Assembly (NCBI GenBank): GCA_014238155.1
Contig: JABABQ010000041.1
Coordinates: 1-64,000 of the forward strand
Direction: 5' to 3'
Length of the DNA: 64,000 bases
Origin: Rhizobiaceae bacterium
GTDB lineage: Bacteria; Pseudomonadota; Alphaproteobacteria; Rhizobiales; Rhizobiaceae
In this document: positions 35,841 through 44,328 of the stretch, piece by piece
Numbering within the stretch: position 1 is the first letter of the stretch
Layout: each line of letters starts with the position of its first letter
Program-made: the position numbers and the translations under genes
The notes under the pieces: generated by a model
Databases searched by the model: none
What the model was told of the DNA's origin: nothing
The model's input: only the letters and a program-made list of their open reading frames with translations

Positions 35841-35885
35841 CAGCCCTCTGCTCAATGTGGGTTATTTTTGTGCAGGAGGCTGTTT
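35841..35885 (+). terminator. Possible terminator after the PepSY-like gene
   Basis: CAGCC...CTGC (35841-35851) pairs with GCAGGAGGCTG (35872-35882), with two imperfect positions and a 20-nt loop, followed by TTTT. A partial terminator here would set the PepSY-like transcript apart from the regulator gene. Confidence 0.45.
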
Positions 35886-35924
35886 TGATGAAATTCTCAA
35901 ACCGAGGCTTGCACAATTAAATTT

Positions 35925-36452
35925 ATGCATTTAGCTGATTTGGTGATGTTCAAAGCCAACACTCAAACCGCCTTATGGATACTGCTGATTTTGCAGGCAC
36001 TGTGCGCTGTGTTTTTTCTTTACGACGGCCTGATGGACATTGTCAGCCCCGGAGGCCAGCGAGAGTCCCGTTATTCTGATCGTTTTGAATATGTAATTGC
36101 CGGGGTGCTGGTCTTGAGCGTCGTATTCACCGGATATCAGTTGCGAAATTTATTCAGCAAGCAAAAGCGAATGGAGGATCAACTGATGGTTGCTTCTGGC
36201 GCCTTTGCCGAACTCCTTGAGAAACATTTCGACGAATGGGCGCTGACCCCCTCAGAAAGGGATGTAGCCTTGCTCGCCATCAAGGGGTTTTCCATCGCCG
36301 AGATGGCTCGTCTGCGTGAAACACGACAAGGGACGATCAAGACCCAGTGCAACGCCATTTATCGCAAGGCAAATGTCAGCGGCAGACCACAACTCCTCAG
36401 CCTGTTCATTGAAGAACTGATGGCCGAGGGACTTTCAAATCAACAGCAATAA
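35925..36452 (+). CDS. Membrane-anchored LuxR-type HTH regulator
   Basis: A 175-residue protein with two membrane segments (about residues 16-34 and 57-77). A short coiled linker and a C-terminal LuxR/GerE helix-turn-helix follow: L-T-P-S-E-R-D-V-A-L-L-A-I-K-G-F-S-I-A-E-M-A, then T-I-K-T-Q-C-N-A-I-Y-R-K-A. The membrane location of a DNA-binding domain suggests direct sensing of a membrane or periplasmic signal. Start ATG 35925 has a poor ribosome-binding site; ATG 35946 is an alternative. It lies 29 bp before the ferric-reductase-like gene. Confidence 0.85.
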   Translation: MHLADLVMFKANTQTALWILLILQALCAVFFLYDGLMDIVSPGGQRESRYSDRFEYVIAGVLVLSVVFTGYQLRNLFSKQKRMEDQLMVASGAFAELLEKHFDEWALTPSERDVALLAIKGFSIAEMARLRETRQGTIKTQCNAIYRKANVSGRPQLLSLFIEELMAEGLSNQQQ

Positions 36453-36481
36453 TCATTACGAATTACGAAAGAGTTTCAAAC

Positions 36482-37819
36482 ATGCGCGTATCGGGATTAA
36501 TCCTCATCGCGGCCCTGATTGCCGCTCCGCTTGTCCACTTCGTTCCCCTGATGGCAAAACATGACCCATCGGCTATCTTCAGTCAGTTTATAGGTTGTGC
36601 AGCATTAATCGCGATGGCGATTTCACAAGTCCTTGCCACACGCATCAAGATTATCGAACCGATTTTTGGCGGATTGGATCGGGTTTACGTGTTGCATAAA
36701 TGGCTCGGCATTGCTGCGGTCGTGTCAATATTATTGCATGACACGATTGATGCAGAAATCAACGGCTTGGGCACAGAGACATGGCTCTCCGACCTTGCCG
36801 AAACTCTGGGAGAATTCAGCCTGTATGGGTTTCTCATTTTGGCGCTGATCACTATCGTTACCTTCATACCGTATCATCTTTGGCGTTGGAGCCACAAATT
36901 GATGGGGGCGTTGTTTGCACTTTCAACGTTCCATTTTGCCTTCATATCCAAACCATTTTCCAACACCGACCCGGTTTCCGCCTATGTTTTGCTGATGTGC
37001 ACAGTTGGCTTGGCTGCCTATATCTACACACTGTTTCCTGCAAAATTTGGCCGGAAAACCCATCCCTATACGGTGAAACATACAAAACAGTCGGGAGGCG
37101 CTCTTGCGGTTCAGCTCAAGCCCGTTGACCGCGCTATTCAGCACAGTGCTGGTCAATTTTGCTTTGTTAGTTTCGACCTGCCCCATCTGCAGGAATCACA
37201 TCCATTTACAATAAGTTCGGCACCAAACTCCGCGGGGTTGCTGCAATTCACCATCCAGCCAATGGGTGATTATACCGCAAGATTGAGCGACCAATTGAAG
37301 CCCGGTACCAGGGCACATTTATCTCGAGCTTATGGCCATTTCAGGCTCCGCCGCACCGCAAAGTCGCAGATTTGGATTGCTGGCGGGATCGGTATCACGC
37401 CATTCAATGCCTGGTTGCAGGAAATCACTCCCGGGCACGGACAGATCGACCTGTTTTACTGCATCAGGGGACGGTCCAGTGCCCCCCATTTAGAGCAAAT
37501 CGAACAGGCCGCCGGGAAATTGGACAATCTCAACCTTCATATTATCGACACTACGAAGCAAGCCCGCCTGTCTGCGAACACAATCGAACATTCCAGCTCT
37601 GCGGACCTGTCGACAGCTGAGATTTATTTTTGCGGCCCGGCTCAGATGCGCGAAGCACTTCGTCGGGGTTTGCGCTCCAAAGGCGTCGCTCATCGCCGTT
37701 TCCACTATGAGGAGTTTGAAATCCGGTCCGGAATTGGTATCCGGAAAATTATCAAGCTGGTGATTCAAAAAAGCGGACTTGCAAGTAAATATCCCGACCT
37801 TTTGGGCAGACTGGCATAG
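36482..37819 (+). CDS. Ferric-reductase-like transmembrane flavoprotein
   Basis: A 445-residue protein with an N-terminal ferric-reductase-like membrane domain of about six helices (1-200). His residues in H-K-W-L-G-I and L-L-H-D-T and later R-W-S-H-K could hold heme. A FAD/NAD(P)-binding reductase domain follows: H-P-F-T-I-S-S-A-P, W-I-A-G-G-I-G-I-T-P-F and Y-F-C-G-P-A-Q-M. It would carry electrons from NAD(P)H across the inner membrane to iron, heme or a periplasmic acceptor. Co-oriented with the PepSY-like and LuxR genes; probably controlled by the latter. Confidence 0.88.
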   Translation: MRVSGLILIAALIAAPLVHFVPLMAKHDPSAIFSQFIGCAALIAMAISQVLATRIKIIEPIFGGLDRVYVLHKWLGIAAVVSILLHDTIDAEINGLGTETWLSDLAETLGEFSLYGFLILALITIVTFIPYHLWRWSHKLMGALFALSTFHFAFISKPFSNTDPVSAYVLLMCTVGLAAYIYTLFPAKFGRKTHPYTVKHTKQSGGALAVQLKPVDRAIQHSAGQFCFVSFDLPHLQESHPFTISSAPNSAGLLQFTIQPMGDYTARLSDQLKPGTRAHLSRAYGHFRLRRTAKSQIWIAGGIGITPFNAWLQEITPGHGQIDLFYCIRGRSSAPHLEQIEQAAGKLDNLNLHIIDTTKQARLSANTIEHSSSADLSTAEIYFCGPAQMREALRRGLRSKGVAHRRFHYEEFEIRSGIGIRKIIKLVIQKSGLASKYPDLLGRLA

Positions 37820-38004
37820 CCAAAACTCGGGCATGTCGGGTTTGGTGTTTGCAAAATATCTCTAATGTGGGGGTGAATTGAAACACGTCAGACTGATTTG
37901 TCGTCAATTAGCTCGTTTGGCTTGGCCAGCACTTCAAGCGCAGCAAGGTCGGTTAGTTTGATGCAATTTCGGCCCGGCGTTGATATTCACTTCATCCAAT
38001 GACT

Positions 38005-39186
38005 TTATGACAAAAGTACCGGCAGATTGAGCGGACCGCGAAATCCAAAACCGCTCCATACGACCTGTTTTGGATCGACCAGTTTTATATTTGGAAAGCG
38101 TTCAAAAATCATTGGCAGCATGACGTCAGCCAGCGCCCGTCGCGCCACGTGAGTGCCCTGACAAAAGTGAGGACCATTACCAAATGCCTGATGAGATTGT
38201 GAGGGACGGTAGGCGTTGTAGCTTTCTCCGTCTTCAAACAAATCCTCATCGCGACAGGCAGACGCCTGAATAGTCATTACCGTATCCCCGGCGGGGATGT
38301 CATAGTCTCTGATCTGCGTATCTTGAGTAACCAGTCTGGAAGATACCTGAATGGGAGCGACCCAACGAACACCTTCTTCAAAGGCCAGTTTCCAATCTTC
38401 ATTTTTTTGCACTTCTTCGAGTTGATCCGGATTGGTCAGCAAGCCGTAAAGAATGGTGCACAAGGCGTCGCGCGGTTCATTGATACCGCCACCAATGGCA
38501 ATCTTGATATTGGCGTATATCTGGCTCATTTCGATTGGATTATCAGCGTTGACCATTACCGCAAGCGCTGATGGATTAGGATCGGCCCGATGTGTTTCAA
38601 CCAATCGGGCAAATAGAGCATCCATCTCATCGTTGGCAGTATCAGACTGGGCAAACGGTTGATCTTCCCAACCAAAATTTCCTGCGCCGTCAATCAAATG
38701 TTGGCTCCAGCGCTGCATCTCCTCATCTGTTGCCTCTTCGGTACCCAGCAGAACCGCCAGTCCACGGGCCGCGTAGGGTGCAGATAACGCCGCAAACAGG
38801 TCCACAACTTCACCTTTTGGCAGCCTGTCGAGATATTCCGCAGCGATTTTTCGATAGGCGGGAATCCAGTGTTCCTGAATAACTTTTGCGCCAAATGCAG
38901 GCGCCATCGCCATCCGTTCGCGACGATGTTCTTCGCCATCCTTGCGCATCAGTGTGCGCGCCCGGAAGGCCCGTTTCATGGGTGTGTTTGGGTCGTTTGA
39001 ACTGAAAAGTTCAGGGTTTTCCTTGACGTATCTTGTGTCAGCGGCCTTGGTCAGCATCGTCCGTCCTACTGACCTGACCTGCAAAACGGGTGTTTCGGCC
39101 CGAAGCCTCTTATAGATCGGATAGGGGTCGCTCACCAAGTCACCAATTGTGATGGCATCGTCTATTGGGGCAGTTGTTGTCGTCAT
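38005..39186 (-). CDS. Cytochrome P450
   Basis: A 393-residue bacterial class I P450. It has the helix-I region G-G-G-I-N-E-P-R-D, the E-x-x-R of helix K in F-E-E-G-V-R-W, and the heme-binding F-G-N-G-P-H-F-C-Q-G-T-H. The usual acid-alcohol pair of helix I is not standard here (N-E-P). GAGGAGC ribosome-binding site. No ferredoxin or reductase gene is adjacent, so electron partners must come from elsewhere. Substrate not deducible. Confidence 0.93.
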   Translation of the reverse strand: MTTTTAPIDDAITIGDLVSDPYPIYKRLRAETPVLQVRSVGRTMLTKAADTRYVKENPELFSSNDPNTPMKRAFRARTLMRKDGEEHRRERMAMAPAFGAKVIQEHWIPAYRKIAAEYLDRLPKGEVVDLFAALSAPYAARGLAVLLGTEEATDEEMQRWSQHLIDGAGNFGWEDQPFAQSDTANDEMDALFARLVETHRADPNPSALAVMVNADNPIEMSQIYANIKIAIGGGINEPRDALCTILYGLLTNPDQLEEVQKNEDWKLAFEEGVRWVAPIQVSSRLVTQDTQIRDYDIPAGDTVMTIQASACRDEDLFEDGESYNAYRPSQSHQAFGNGPHFCQGTHVARRALADVMLPMIFERFPNIKLVDPKQVVWSGFGFRGPLNLPVLLS

Positions 39187-39400
39187 CCCTTTTGCTCCTC
39201 GAATTCATCAGCAACCTGTGCGGGACCGCTTAAACAACATCCAATTAACATATCATCGAAATGATTGACATGCTGACTGTCTGAACCCAGGAATTGCGGT
39301 CAATGTAGATACAGTTTCATTTTCATTCTGGTGCCCGCGGGAGCAATTTGATAGTTCATAGCGGTTGCCATAATTACCTCGATTCAGGCAGGAGCCTTTA

Positions 39401-40447
39401 ATGTACCAACGAGAATTTCAGTTATTACCCGCCCTGCTTAATCATCCCCGAGTAGAATTGGGGATGAACAAAACGAGCATTGATCCGCTCGAAAGGTTGG
39501 GAGCTGATCTTGGCATCAATCTAAGCGCCAAACGCGACGACACATTGCCCCTCGCCATGGGTGGCAATAAAATGCGCCAGTTGGAATACTATCTTGGCCC
39601 CGCTTCCGATATGGGCGCTGATACGGTTTTGATAACAGGAGCGGTTCAATCCAATTTCGTGCGTCTGTGCGCGGCAGCAGCCCGCAAAATGGGGTGGCAT
39701 CCTGTTGTTCAGCTGGAAGACCGTGTTCCCAGTTCCGACCCAGTCTATAACAATTCGGGCAATGTGCTTATTGATCGGATTCTCGGAGCCGACATTCATT
39801 ATTTCCCGGAAGGCGAAAATGAAGCCGCCGCGGACGCCAACCTCGACAGGCTTGCCTCTGATTTGGTCAGGGAGGGACGCAAACCCTATGTTATTCATCT
39901 GGGGACGGATCACCCGCCTCTGGGTGGCCTGGGCTATGCACTTTGCGCGGTCGAAACCTTCATTCAGTTACAGGAAAGCGGCCAACAGGTCGATCATGTG
40001 GTAATACCATCGGGTAGTAGCCTCACACATGCGGGATTTCTTGCAGGAGCGCGCGCCGTTGGTTGGCAGGTTCCAATTCACGGTATTTGCGTCCGTCGTG
40101 ATGCTTCTCTTCAGCATCCAAGAGTTCTCAAGCGTGCGCAGGAAGTCATGGAATTGTTGGGCCAGCCCAGCCAAATTACCCAAGCTGATGTTATCGTTGA
40201 CGATGAGGTGTTTCCACCTGGATACGGTCAGCTCAACAACGAGGTCATGGAGGCTATCACCCTATCGGCCCAGCGCGAAGCATTACTGCTTGACCCGGTT
40301 TATACCGGACGCGGAATGGCAGGTCTCATTTCTCTTTGTCGTCGCGGAATAATCGAGCCGGATCAATCTGCGCTGTTCATTCATACTGGTGGGATACCGG
40401 CATTGTTTGCTTACGAAAACAAGCTAAAGGAGTTTGCTGGCTGGTGA
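39401..40447 (+). CDS. D-cysteine desulfhydrase/cysteate sulfo-lyase family PLP enzyme
   Basis: A 348-residue fold-type II PLP enzyme (ACC deaminase/D-cysteine desulfhydrase family). The PLP lysine motif is M-G-G-N-K-M-R-Q-L-E-Y, followed by T-G-A-V-Q-S-N-F-V-R, with a C-terminal I-H-T-G-G-I-P-A-L-F. Members release ammonia and sulphide, sulphite or other groups from D-cysteine, L-cysteate (CuyA) or ACC; sequence reading alone does not decide which. AGGAGCC ribosome-binding site. It converges with an amino acid ABC transporter operon, which may import its substrate. Confidence 0.88.
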   Translation: MYQREFQLLPALLNHPRVELGMNKTSIDPLERLGADLGINLSAKRDDTLPLAMGGNKMRQLEYYLGPASDMGADTVLITGAVQSNFVRLCAAAARKMGWHPVVQLEDRVPSSDPVYNNSGNVLIDRILGADIHYFPEGENEAAADANLDRLASDLVREGRKPYVIHLGTDHPPLGGLGYALCAVETFIQLQESGQQVDHVVIPSGSSLTHAGFLAGARAVGWQVPIHGICVRRDASLQHPRVLKRAQEVMELLGQPSQITQADVIVDDEVFPPGYGQLNNEVMEAITLSAQREALLLDPVYTGRGMAGLISLCRRGIIEPDQSALFIHTGGIPALFAYENKLKEFAGW

Positions 40448-40473
40448 CAATTCGATCGACGAACTGTTGGTCA

Positions 40474-40500
40474 AGAGCCGTTTACAGTTGAATGGAAGCA
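40474..40500. repeat. Possible degenerate MITE end
   Basis: AGAGCCGTTTACAGTTGAAT resembles the MITE terminus (AGAGCCGTTCACGATTAAAT) with a few substitutions, continuing ggaagc against GGAGC. It sits between two convergent stop codons. It could be an old solo end or chance similarity. Confidence 0.3.
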
Positions 40501-40507
40501 ACTGTTG

Positions 40508-41251
40508 TCAATTGCGTACATCAGACTGCATGCGCCGCTCCAGCCAACGAACCATCGCAGATACAATCAGGATCAGGACCAGATATTCAAGGACAAGAAC
40601 TGTATAGATTTCCAGTGGCCGGTATTCGGTGACCACGAGTTCATTGGCCTTGCGTGTCAGCTCTTGCATCCCGATTACCGACACCAAAGACGACATTTTC
40701 AGCATGTATACCAACTGGTTGCCCAGAGCTGGCAAAATTCGCCGAATGGCCTGCGGCAGAATTACGAACCGCATTGTGTCGGCATAATTGAGCGATATCG
40801 AATGACTGGCTTCGTACTGACCACGGTCTATGGATTGGATGCCGGCACGAAAAATTTCCGCCTCAAAGGCACTGTCTGACAGGGCGAGCGCAATCACACC
40901 TGCCCAAAATACGCCAATAGCGATGCCCATAAGTTGCGGCAATCCGTAATACACCCACAGGATCAGAACCAGAATCGGTACTGCGCGCACAAATTCGACA
41001 TAAACACGGTTGAATCCACGCAAATACCGGTTCTCCGACAATCCCGGCAATGCCACCAAAAGACCGACCACGACGCTGATCAAGATCGCCGTCAGCGACA
41101 ACAACACCGTATGACCTAAACCTGTCAGCAAAAACCGGACATTGTTATAACCCGAAGGTGTCGTCGGATCGACAACATACCAACCCCAATTACCACCCGC
41201 ACAACCGGCAAGAAGGAACAGCAGCAAAACTGGTACAAGTTTTTTCAGCAT
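40508..41251 (-). CDS. Polar amino acid ABC transporter permease with N-terminal lipobox
   Basis: A 247-residue HisM/GlnP-type permease with several membrane helices and the EAA loop (E-A-S-H-S-I-S-L-N-Y-A-D-T-M-R-F-V-I-L-P-Q-A). The N-terminus has an apparent lipoprotein signal, L-L-L-F-L-L-A-G-C-A-G-G, ahead of the permease domain. AAGGAGA ribosome-binding site fixes ATG 41251. It follows the ATPase gene by 10 bp. Only one permease is present, so it may form a homodimer. Confidence 0.92.
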   Translation of the reverse strand: MLKKLVPVLLLFLLAGCAGGNWGWYVVDPTTPSGYNNVRFLLTGLGHTVLLSLTAILISVVVGLLVALPGLSENRYLRGFNRVYVEFVRAVPILVLILWVYYGLPQLMGIAIGVFWAGVIALALSDSAFEAEIFRAGIQSIDRGQYEASHSISLNYADTMRFVILPQAIRRILPALGNQLVYMLKMSSLVSVIGMQELTRKANELVVTEYRPLEIYTVLVLEYLVLILIVSAMVRWLERRMQSDVRN

Positions 41252-41261
41252 CTTGCTCTCC

Positions 41262-42014
41262 TTAATGTTGCAAAATCTTTTGCAGGAAGTCCTGACAGCG
41301 CGTGCTGTCGGGTTGATTGAAGAATTTTTCAGGCGCAGCAGTCTCGACGATTTCGCCATGATCCATAAACACCATCGTATCGGCAACCCGTCTGGCAAAA
41401 CCCATTTCATGGGTGACAACAATCATCGTCATTCCCGACGACGCCAATTCGGTCATGACATCAAGCACTTCATTGATCATTTCCGGGTCCAGCGCCGATG
41501 TGGGCTCGTCAAACAACATGATCTGCGGCTCCATGCACAATGAACGGGCAATCGCCACACGCTGTTGCTGTCCGCCAGACAGTTGGCGCGGAAACTTGTC
41601 GCTTTGTTCGGGAATCCTCACCCGCTCCAGATATTGCATCGCCAGTGCCTGTGCATCCCCCCGGCTCATTCCACGAGAGCGAATGGGCCCCAGTGTCAGA
41701 TTGTCCAACACGGATAAGTGGGGGAACAGATTGAACTGTTGAAACACCATGCCAACTTTCTGTCGGATGAAATTGAGTGACTTTGAAGTGCCGTCATGCG
41801 TGACACCATCGACCGTAATGCTGCCCTGTTCATGTTTTTCCAGCTGATTGATGCAACGGATAAGCGTCGATTTTCCGGAACCGGACGGGCCACAGACAAC
41901 CACTCGTTCACCTTGTCCAACCCCCAGATTGACAGTTTTCAAAGCCTGGAAATCGCCGAAAAACTTCGAGACTTCAGCAATTTCAATTAACGGTTGCTGT
42001 GTGTTTGATGTCAT
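41262..42014 (-). CDS. Polar amino acid ABC transporter ATP-binding protein
   Basis: A 250-residue GlnQ/HisP-type ATPase: Walker A G-P-S-G-S-G-K-S-T, Q-loop V-F-Q-Q-F-N-L-F-P-H, signature L-S-G-G-Q-Q-Q-R, Walker B I-M-L-F-D-E-P-T and switch His in V-V-T-H-E-M-G-F-A. ATG 42014 is selected because the homologous region begins a few residues later. Divergent from the binding-protein gene (113-bp gap), so the control region lies between. Confidence 0.94.
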   Translation of the reverse strand: MTSNTQQPLIEIAEVSKFFGDFQALKTVNLGVGQGERVVVCGPSGSGKSTLIRCINQLEKHEQGSITVDGVTHDGTSKSLNFIRQKVGMVFQQFNLFPHLSVLDNLTLGPIRSRGMSRGDAQALAMQYLERVRIPEQSDKFPRQLSGGQQQRVAIARSLCMEPQIMLFDEPTSALDPEMINEVLDVMTELASSGMTMIVVTHEMGFARRVADTMVFMDHGEIVETAAPEKFFNQPDSTRCQDFLQKILQH

Positions 42015-42127
42015 GGAATTCCCCGGGTGCGACGCAAGTTTGAGCATGGACTGCCCAGATTGGCAACACATTGCATTTGCCGAAAATTCAAGCAAAGGTG
42101 CGACGATAACAATGTGGGAGATACCTA

Positions 42128-42901
42128 ATGAAATTTTTCAAGATCGCAGCAGCTGCTGCACTATTGCTGGCTGGATCGGTCCAGGCCAATGCCCAGGCAT
42201 TGCAGGACATCCTCAGCAACGGCGTTCTTAAAGTCGGCACGACGGGCGACTGGAATCCAATGACCATGAAAGACATCGCAACCAACTCTTATACAGGGTA
42301 CGACATAGACGTGATGACCGAACTGGCGAAAGATCTCGGCGTGAAGGTCGAATTTGTGCCAGCGGACTGGAAAACGCTGGTGAGTGGCGTTACTTCCGGC
42401 AAATATCATATGACTGGGTCAGCCTCGGTTTCGCCTGCGCGCGCAAAGGCGACTGGCTATTCAAGCAGTTATTTCTCCTTGGCGACTGTGCCGCTGATCC
42501 TGAAAGCGAATGGTGACAAGTTTAAGGATTGGGGCGATCTTGACGCATCTGGAGTTACTGTTGCTGCCACACTGGGCACAACTCAGGAAAAACAAGTCAA
42601 ACAGTATTTCCCAAATGCCCAGCATCAGATCGTTGAAGCTCCAGCACGTGACTTTCAGGAAGTTCTTGCCGGTCGGGCCGATGCACATATCACATCCAAC
42701 GTTGAAGCTTTGAAACTGGTTGAAAAGTATCCTCAAATGATGATCGTGCCGGTCTCAGCGCCCAAGTCACCAACACCTATCGCGATGCTGTTACCGCAGG
42801 CTGATCAGGTTTGGATCAACTATGTGAATACATGGATCGCCTTGAAAACTGAGCGTGGATTTTTTGACACCCTTGGCAAAAAATGGCGCCTGAAGGAATA
42901 G
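42128..42901 (+). CDS. Amino acid ABC transporter substrate-binding protein
   Basis: A 257-residue family 3 periplasmic binding protein: signal peptide 1-22 (ending A-N-A-Q-A), then L-K-V-G-T-T-G-D-W-N-P-M, D-I-D-V-M-T-E-L-A-K and T-L-G-T-T-Q-E-K. The W-N-P-M and S-V-S-P-A-R-A pocket residues resemble cystine/polar amino acid binders. GGGAGA ribosome-binding site. A strong terminator follows 24 bp after the stop. It partners with the divergent permease and ATPase. Confidence 0.93.
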   Translation: MKFFKIAAAAALLLAGSVQANAQALQDILSNGVLKVGTTGDWNPMTMKDIATNSYTGYDIDVMTELAKDLGVKVEFVPADWKTLVSGVTSGKYHMTGSASVSPARAKATGYSSSYFSLATVPLILKANGDKFKDWGDLDASGVTVAATLGTTQEKQVKQYFPNAQHQIVEAPARDFQEVLAGRADAHITSNVEALKLVEKYPQMMIVPVSAPKSPTPIAMLLPQADQVWINYVNTWIALKTERGFFDTLGKKWRLKE

Positions 42902-42924
42902 TCATTTCTTATTGAAAACTGGGA

Positions 42925-42956
42925 GGGGTGCCCTGAAAAGGCGCACCCCTTTTTTT
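42925..42956 (+). terminator. Rho-independent terminator directly before the GST gene
   Basis: GGGGTGC (42925-42931) pairs with GCACCCC (42943-42949), with extra C/G pairs inside an 11-nt interior, followed by TTTTTTT (42950-42956). It ends the binding-protein mRNA. The downstream ATG is only 2 nt after the T-run. Confidence 0.9.
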
Positions 42957-42958
42957 AC

Positions 42959-43588
42959 ATGCTGACACTCTATGCTGTGCCAATCAGTCTTTATTGCGCG
43001 AAGCTGCGCATTGTGTTGCGACACAAACAATTGAACTTTGATGAAGTGCTGCCACCTGGCGGATATGGATCAGATGAATACAAGAAACTGGTCCCCGCGG
43101 GCAGCCTTCCAGCGTTGATACATGATGGCCTGCAGATCAGCGACTCAGAGGCCATTGGTGAATATCTCAATGAAGCATTCCCCGATCCGAACATGTTGTC
43201 GGGCACAATTGCAGAACGTGCGAAATTGCGTGAGCTATCCCGCTTCCATGACACGCGGCTGGAACCGGCGGTGCGCGCATTGTTTCCACACATTTCGGCC
43301 AGCAAGCGGGACGACCAGTTTGTTGACCATCAATGGCAATTGCTCATTGACAGACTTGATCACATTGAAGTTTTGCTCCCGCAAAACGAAAGACCACTCT
43401 CCTTGGCCGACTGTGGCCTGCCAATCACCGCGATTTGGATCACATTTCTCAGCGAGCAATTTGGGCGGTTAAATCCCATTGAGGGGCTGCTGGCTACTTA
43501 TCTGAAACATCTCAACGAACACACTGCCGTCGCTGACGAAGTGAAGTCCTATCAAGCCAGTTTGAACGCCTGGAAGAAAAAATTATGA
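42959..43588 (+). CDS. Glutathione S-transferase family protein
   Basis: A 209-residue GST with a thioredoxin-like N-domain (L-Y-A-V-P-I-S-L-Y-C-A-K; P-A-G-S-L-P-A-L; I-S-D-S-E-A-I-G-E-Y-L) and an all-helical C-domain. The domain starts at the first residues, so ATG 42959 must be close to the true start. Yet it sits immediately after a terminator T-run with no ribosome-binding site, which suggests leaderless translation or read-through control. It heads a coupled operon with creatininase-like, FAD oxidoreductase and aminotransferase genes. Confidence 0.88.
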   Translation: MLTLYAVPISLYCAKLRIVLRHKQLNFDEVLPPGGYGSDEYKKLVPAGSLPALIHDGLQISDSEAIGEYLNEAFPDPNMLSGTIAERAKLRELSRFHDTRLEPAVRALFPHISASKRDDQFVDHQWQLLIDRLDHIEVLLPQNERPLSLADCGLPITAIWITFLSEQFGRLNPIEGLLATYLKHLNEHTAVADEVKSYQASLNAWKKKL

Positions 43589-44328
43589 GGCTGGACCTCT
43601 GTACCTGGCTGGAAGTGGAAGCCTATCTTGAGCAATCCAGCGGCATCATTATCCCGGTGGGGTCCAACGAACAGCACGGACCCATCGGTCTGATTGGGAC
43701 TGATGCACTTTGCGCGCAGTCTGTCGCACTGGAAATGGCAAAAATCACGCGAACTCTGGTGGCACCGACACTTTGCTACACGCCGGCACCCTTCAACATG
43801 TCATTTCCCGGCACCATTTCGATCAGCGAAGAAACATTTCAAAAAATGGTCGAAGAAATCGTCGCGGGATTGGCTTCCCAGGGTTTTACAAAACTGTATT
43901 TTTTGAATGGGCACGGAGCAAATCTGGCACCATTGAAACGGCTGATTGAGTCGGACCGCACTCCCAAAAATTGCTCGATTCGAATTCGCTCCTGGTGGGA
44001 TTTTTCCCCGGTCAATGAACTCAGGCGGGACCTTTACGGCGATTGGGAAGGCATGCATGCAACGCCTTCCGAAGTCGCCATTACCCAGGCCACACATCGA
44101 GTTGTGGAGAACAATTCCGCGACCCAGGCACCGCGAAAATTATCAGCCGGCTATATGAAGGCACATGCCGGCGACAAGCACGGTCCTGCGGACCAGCATC
44201 GCCGGGACTTTCCCGACGGACGCGTCGGTTCCCATTCCGCTTTGGCCCGTCCAGAACATGGTGAAGCCTTGCTCAATGCCGCCGCCAGTGCGGCAGCGCA
44301 GGATTATGCAGATTGGGCCGATGACTGA
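43585..44328 (+). CDS. Creatininase family amidohydrolase
   Basis: A 247-residue creatininase/FAPy-deformylase-fold protein. Metal-binding motifs P-V-G-S-N-E-Q-H-G-P and G-T-D-A-L are near the N-terminus, with F-L-N-G-H-G-A-N-L-A-P-L in the centre and D-W-E-G-M-H-A-T-P-S-E later. It probably hydrolyses a cyclic amide or small amide. ATGA overlap with the GST gene and an 8-bp overlap with the oxidoreductase gene indicate coupled translation. Confidence 0.9.
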   Translation: MRLDLCTWLEVEAYLEQSSGIIIPVGSNEQHGPIGLIGTDALCAQSVALEMAKITRTLVAPTLCYTPAPFNMSFPGTISISEETFQKMVEEIVAGLASQGFTKLYFLNGHGANLAPLKRLIESDRTPKNCSIRIRSWWDFSPVNELRRDLYGDWEGMHATPSEVAITQATHRVVENNSATQAPRKLSAGYMKAHAGDKHGPADQHRRDFPDGRVGSHSALARPEHGEALLNAAASAAAQDYADWADD

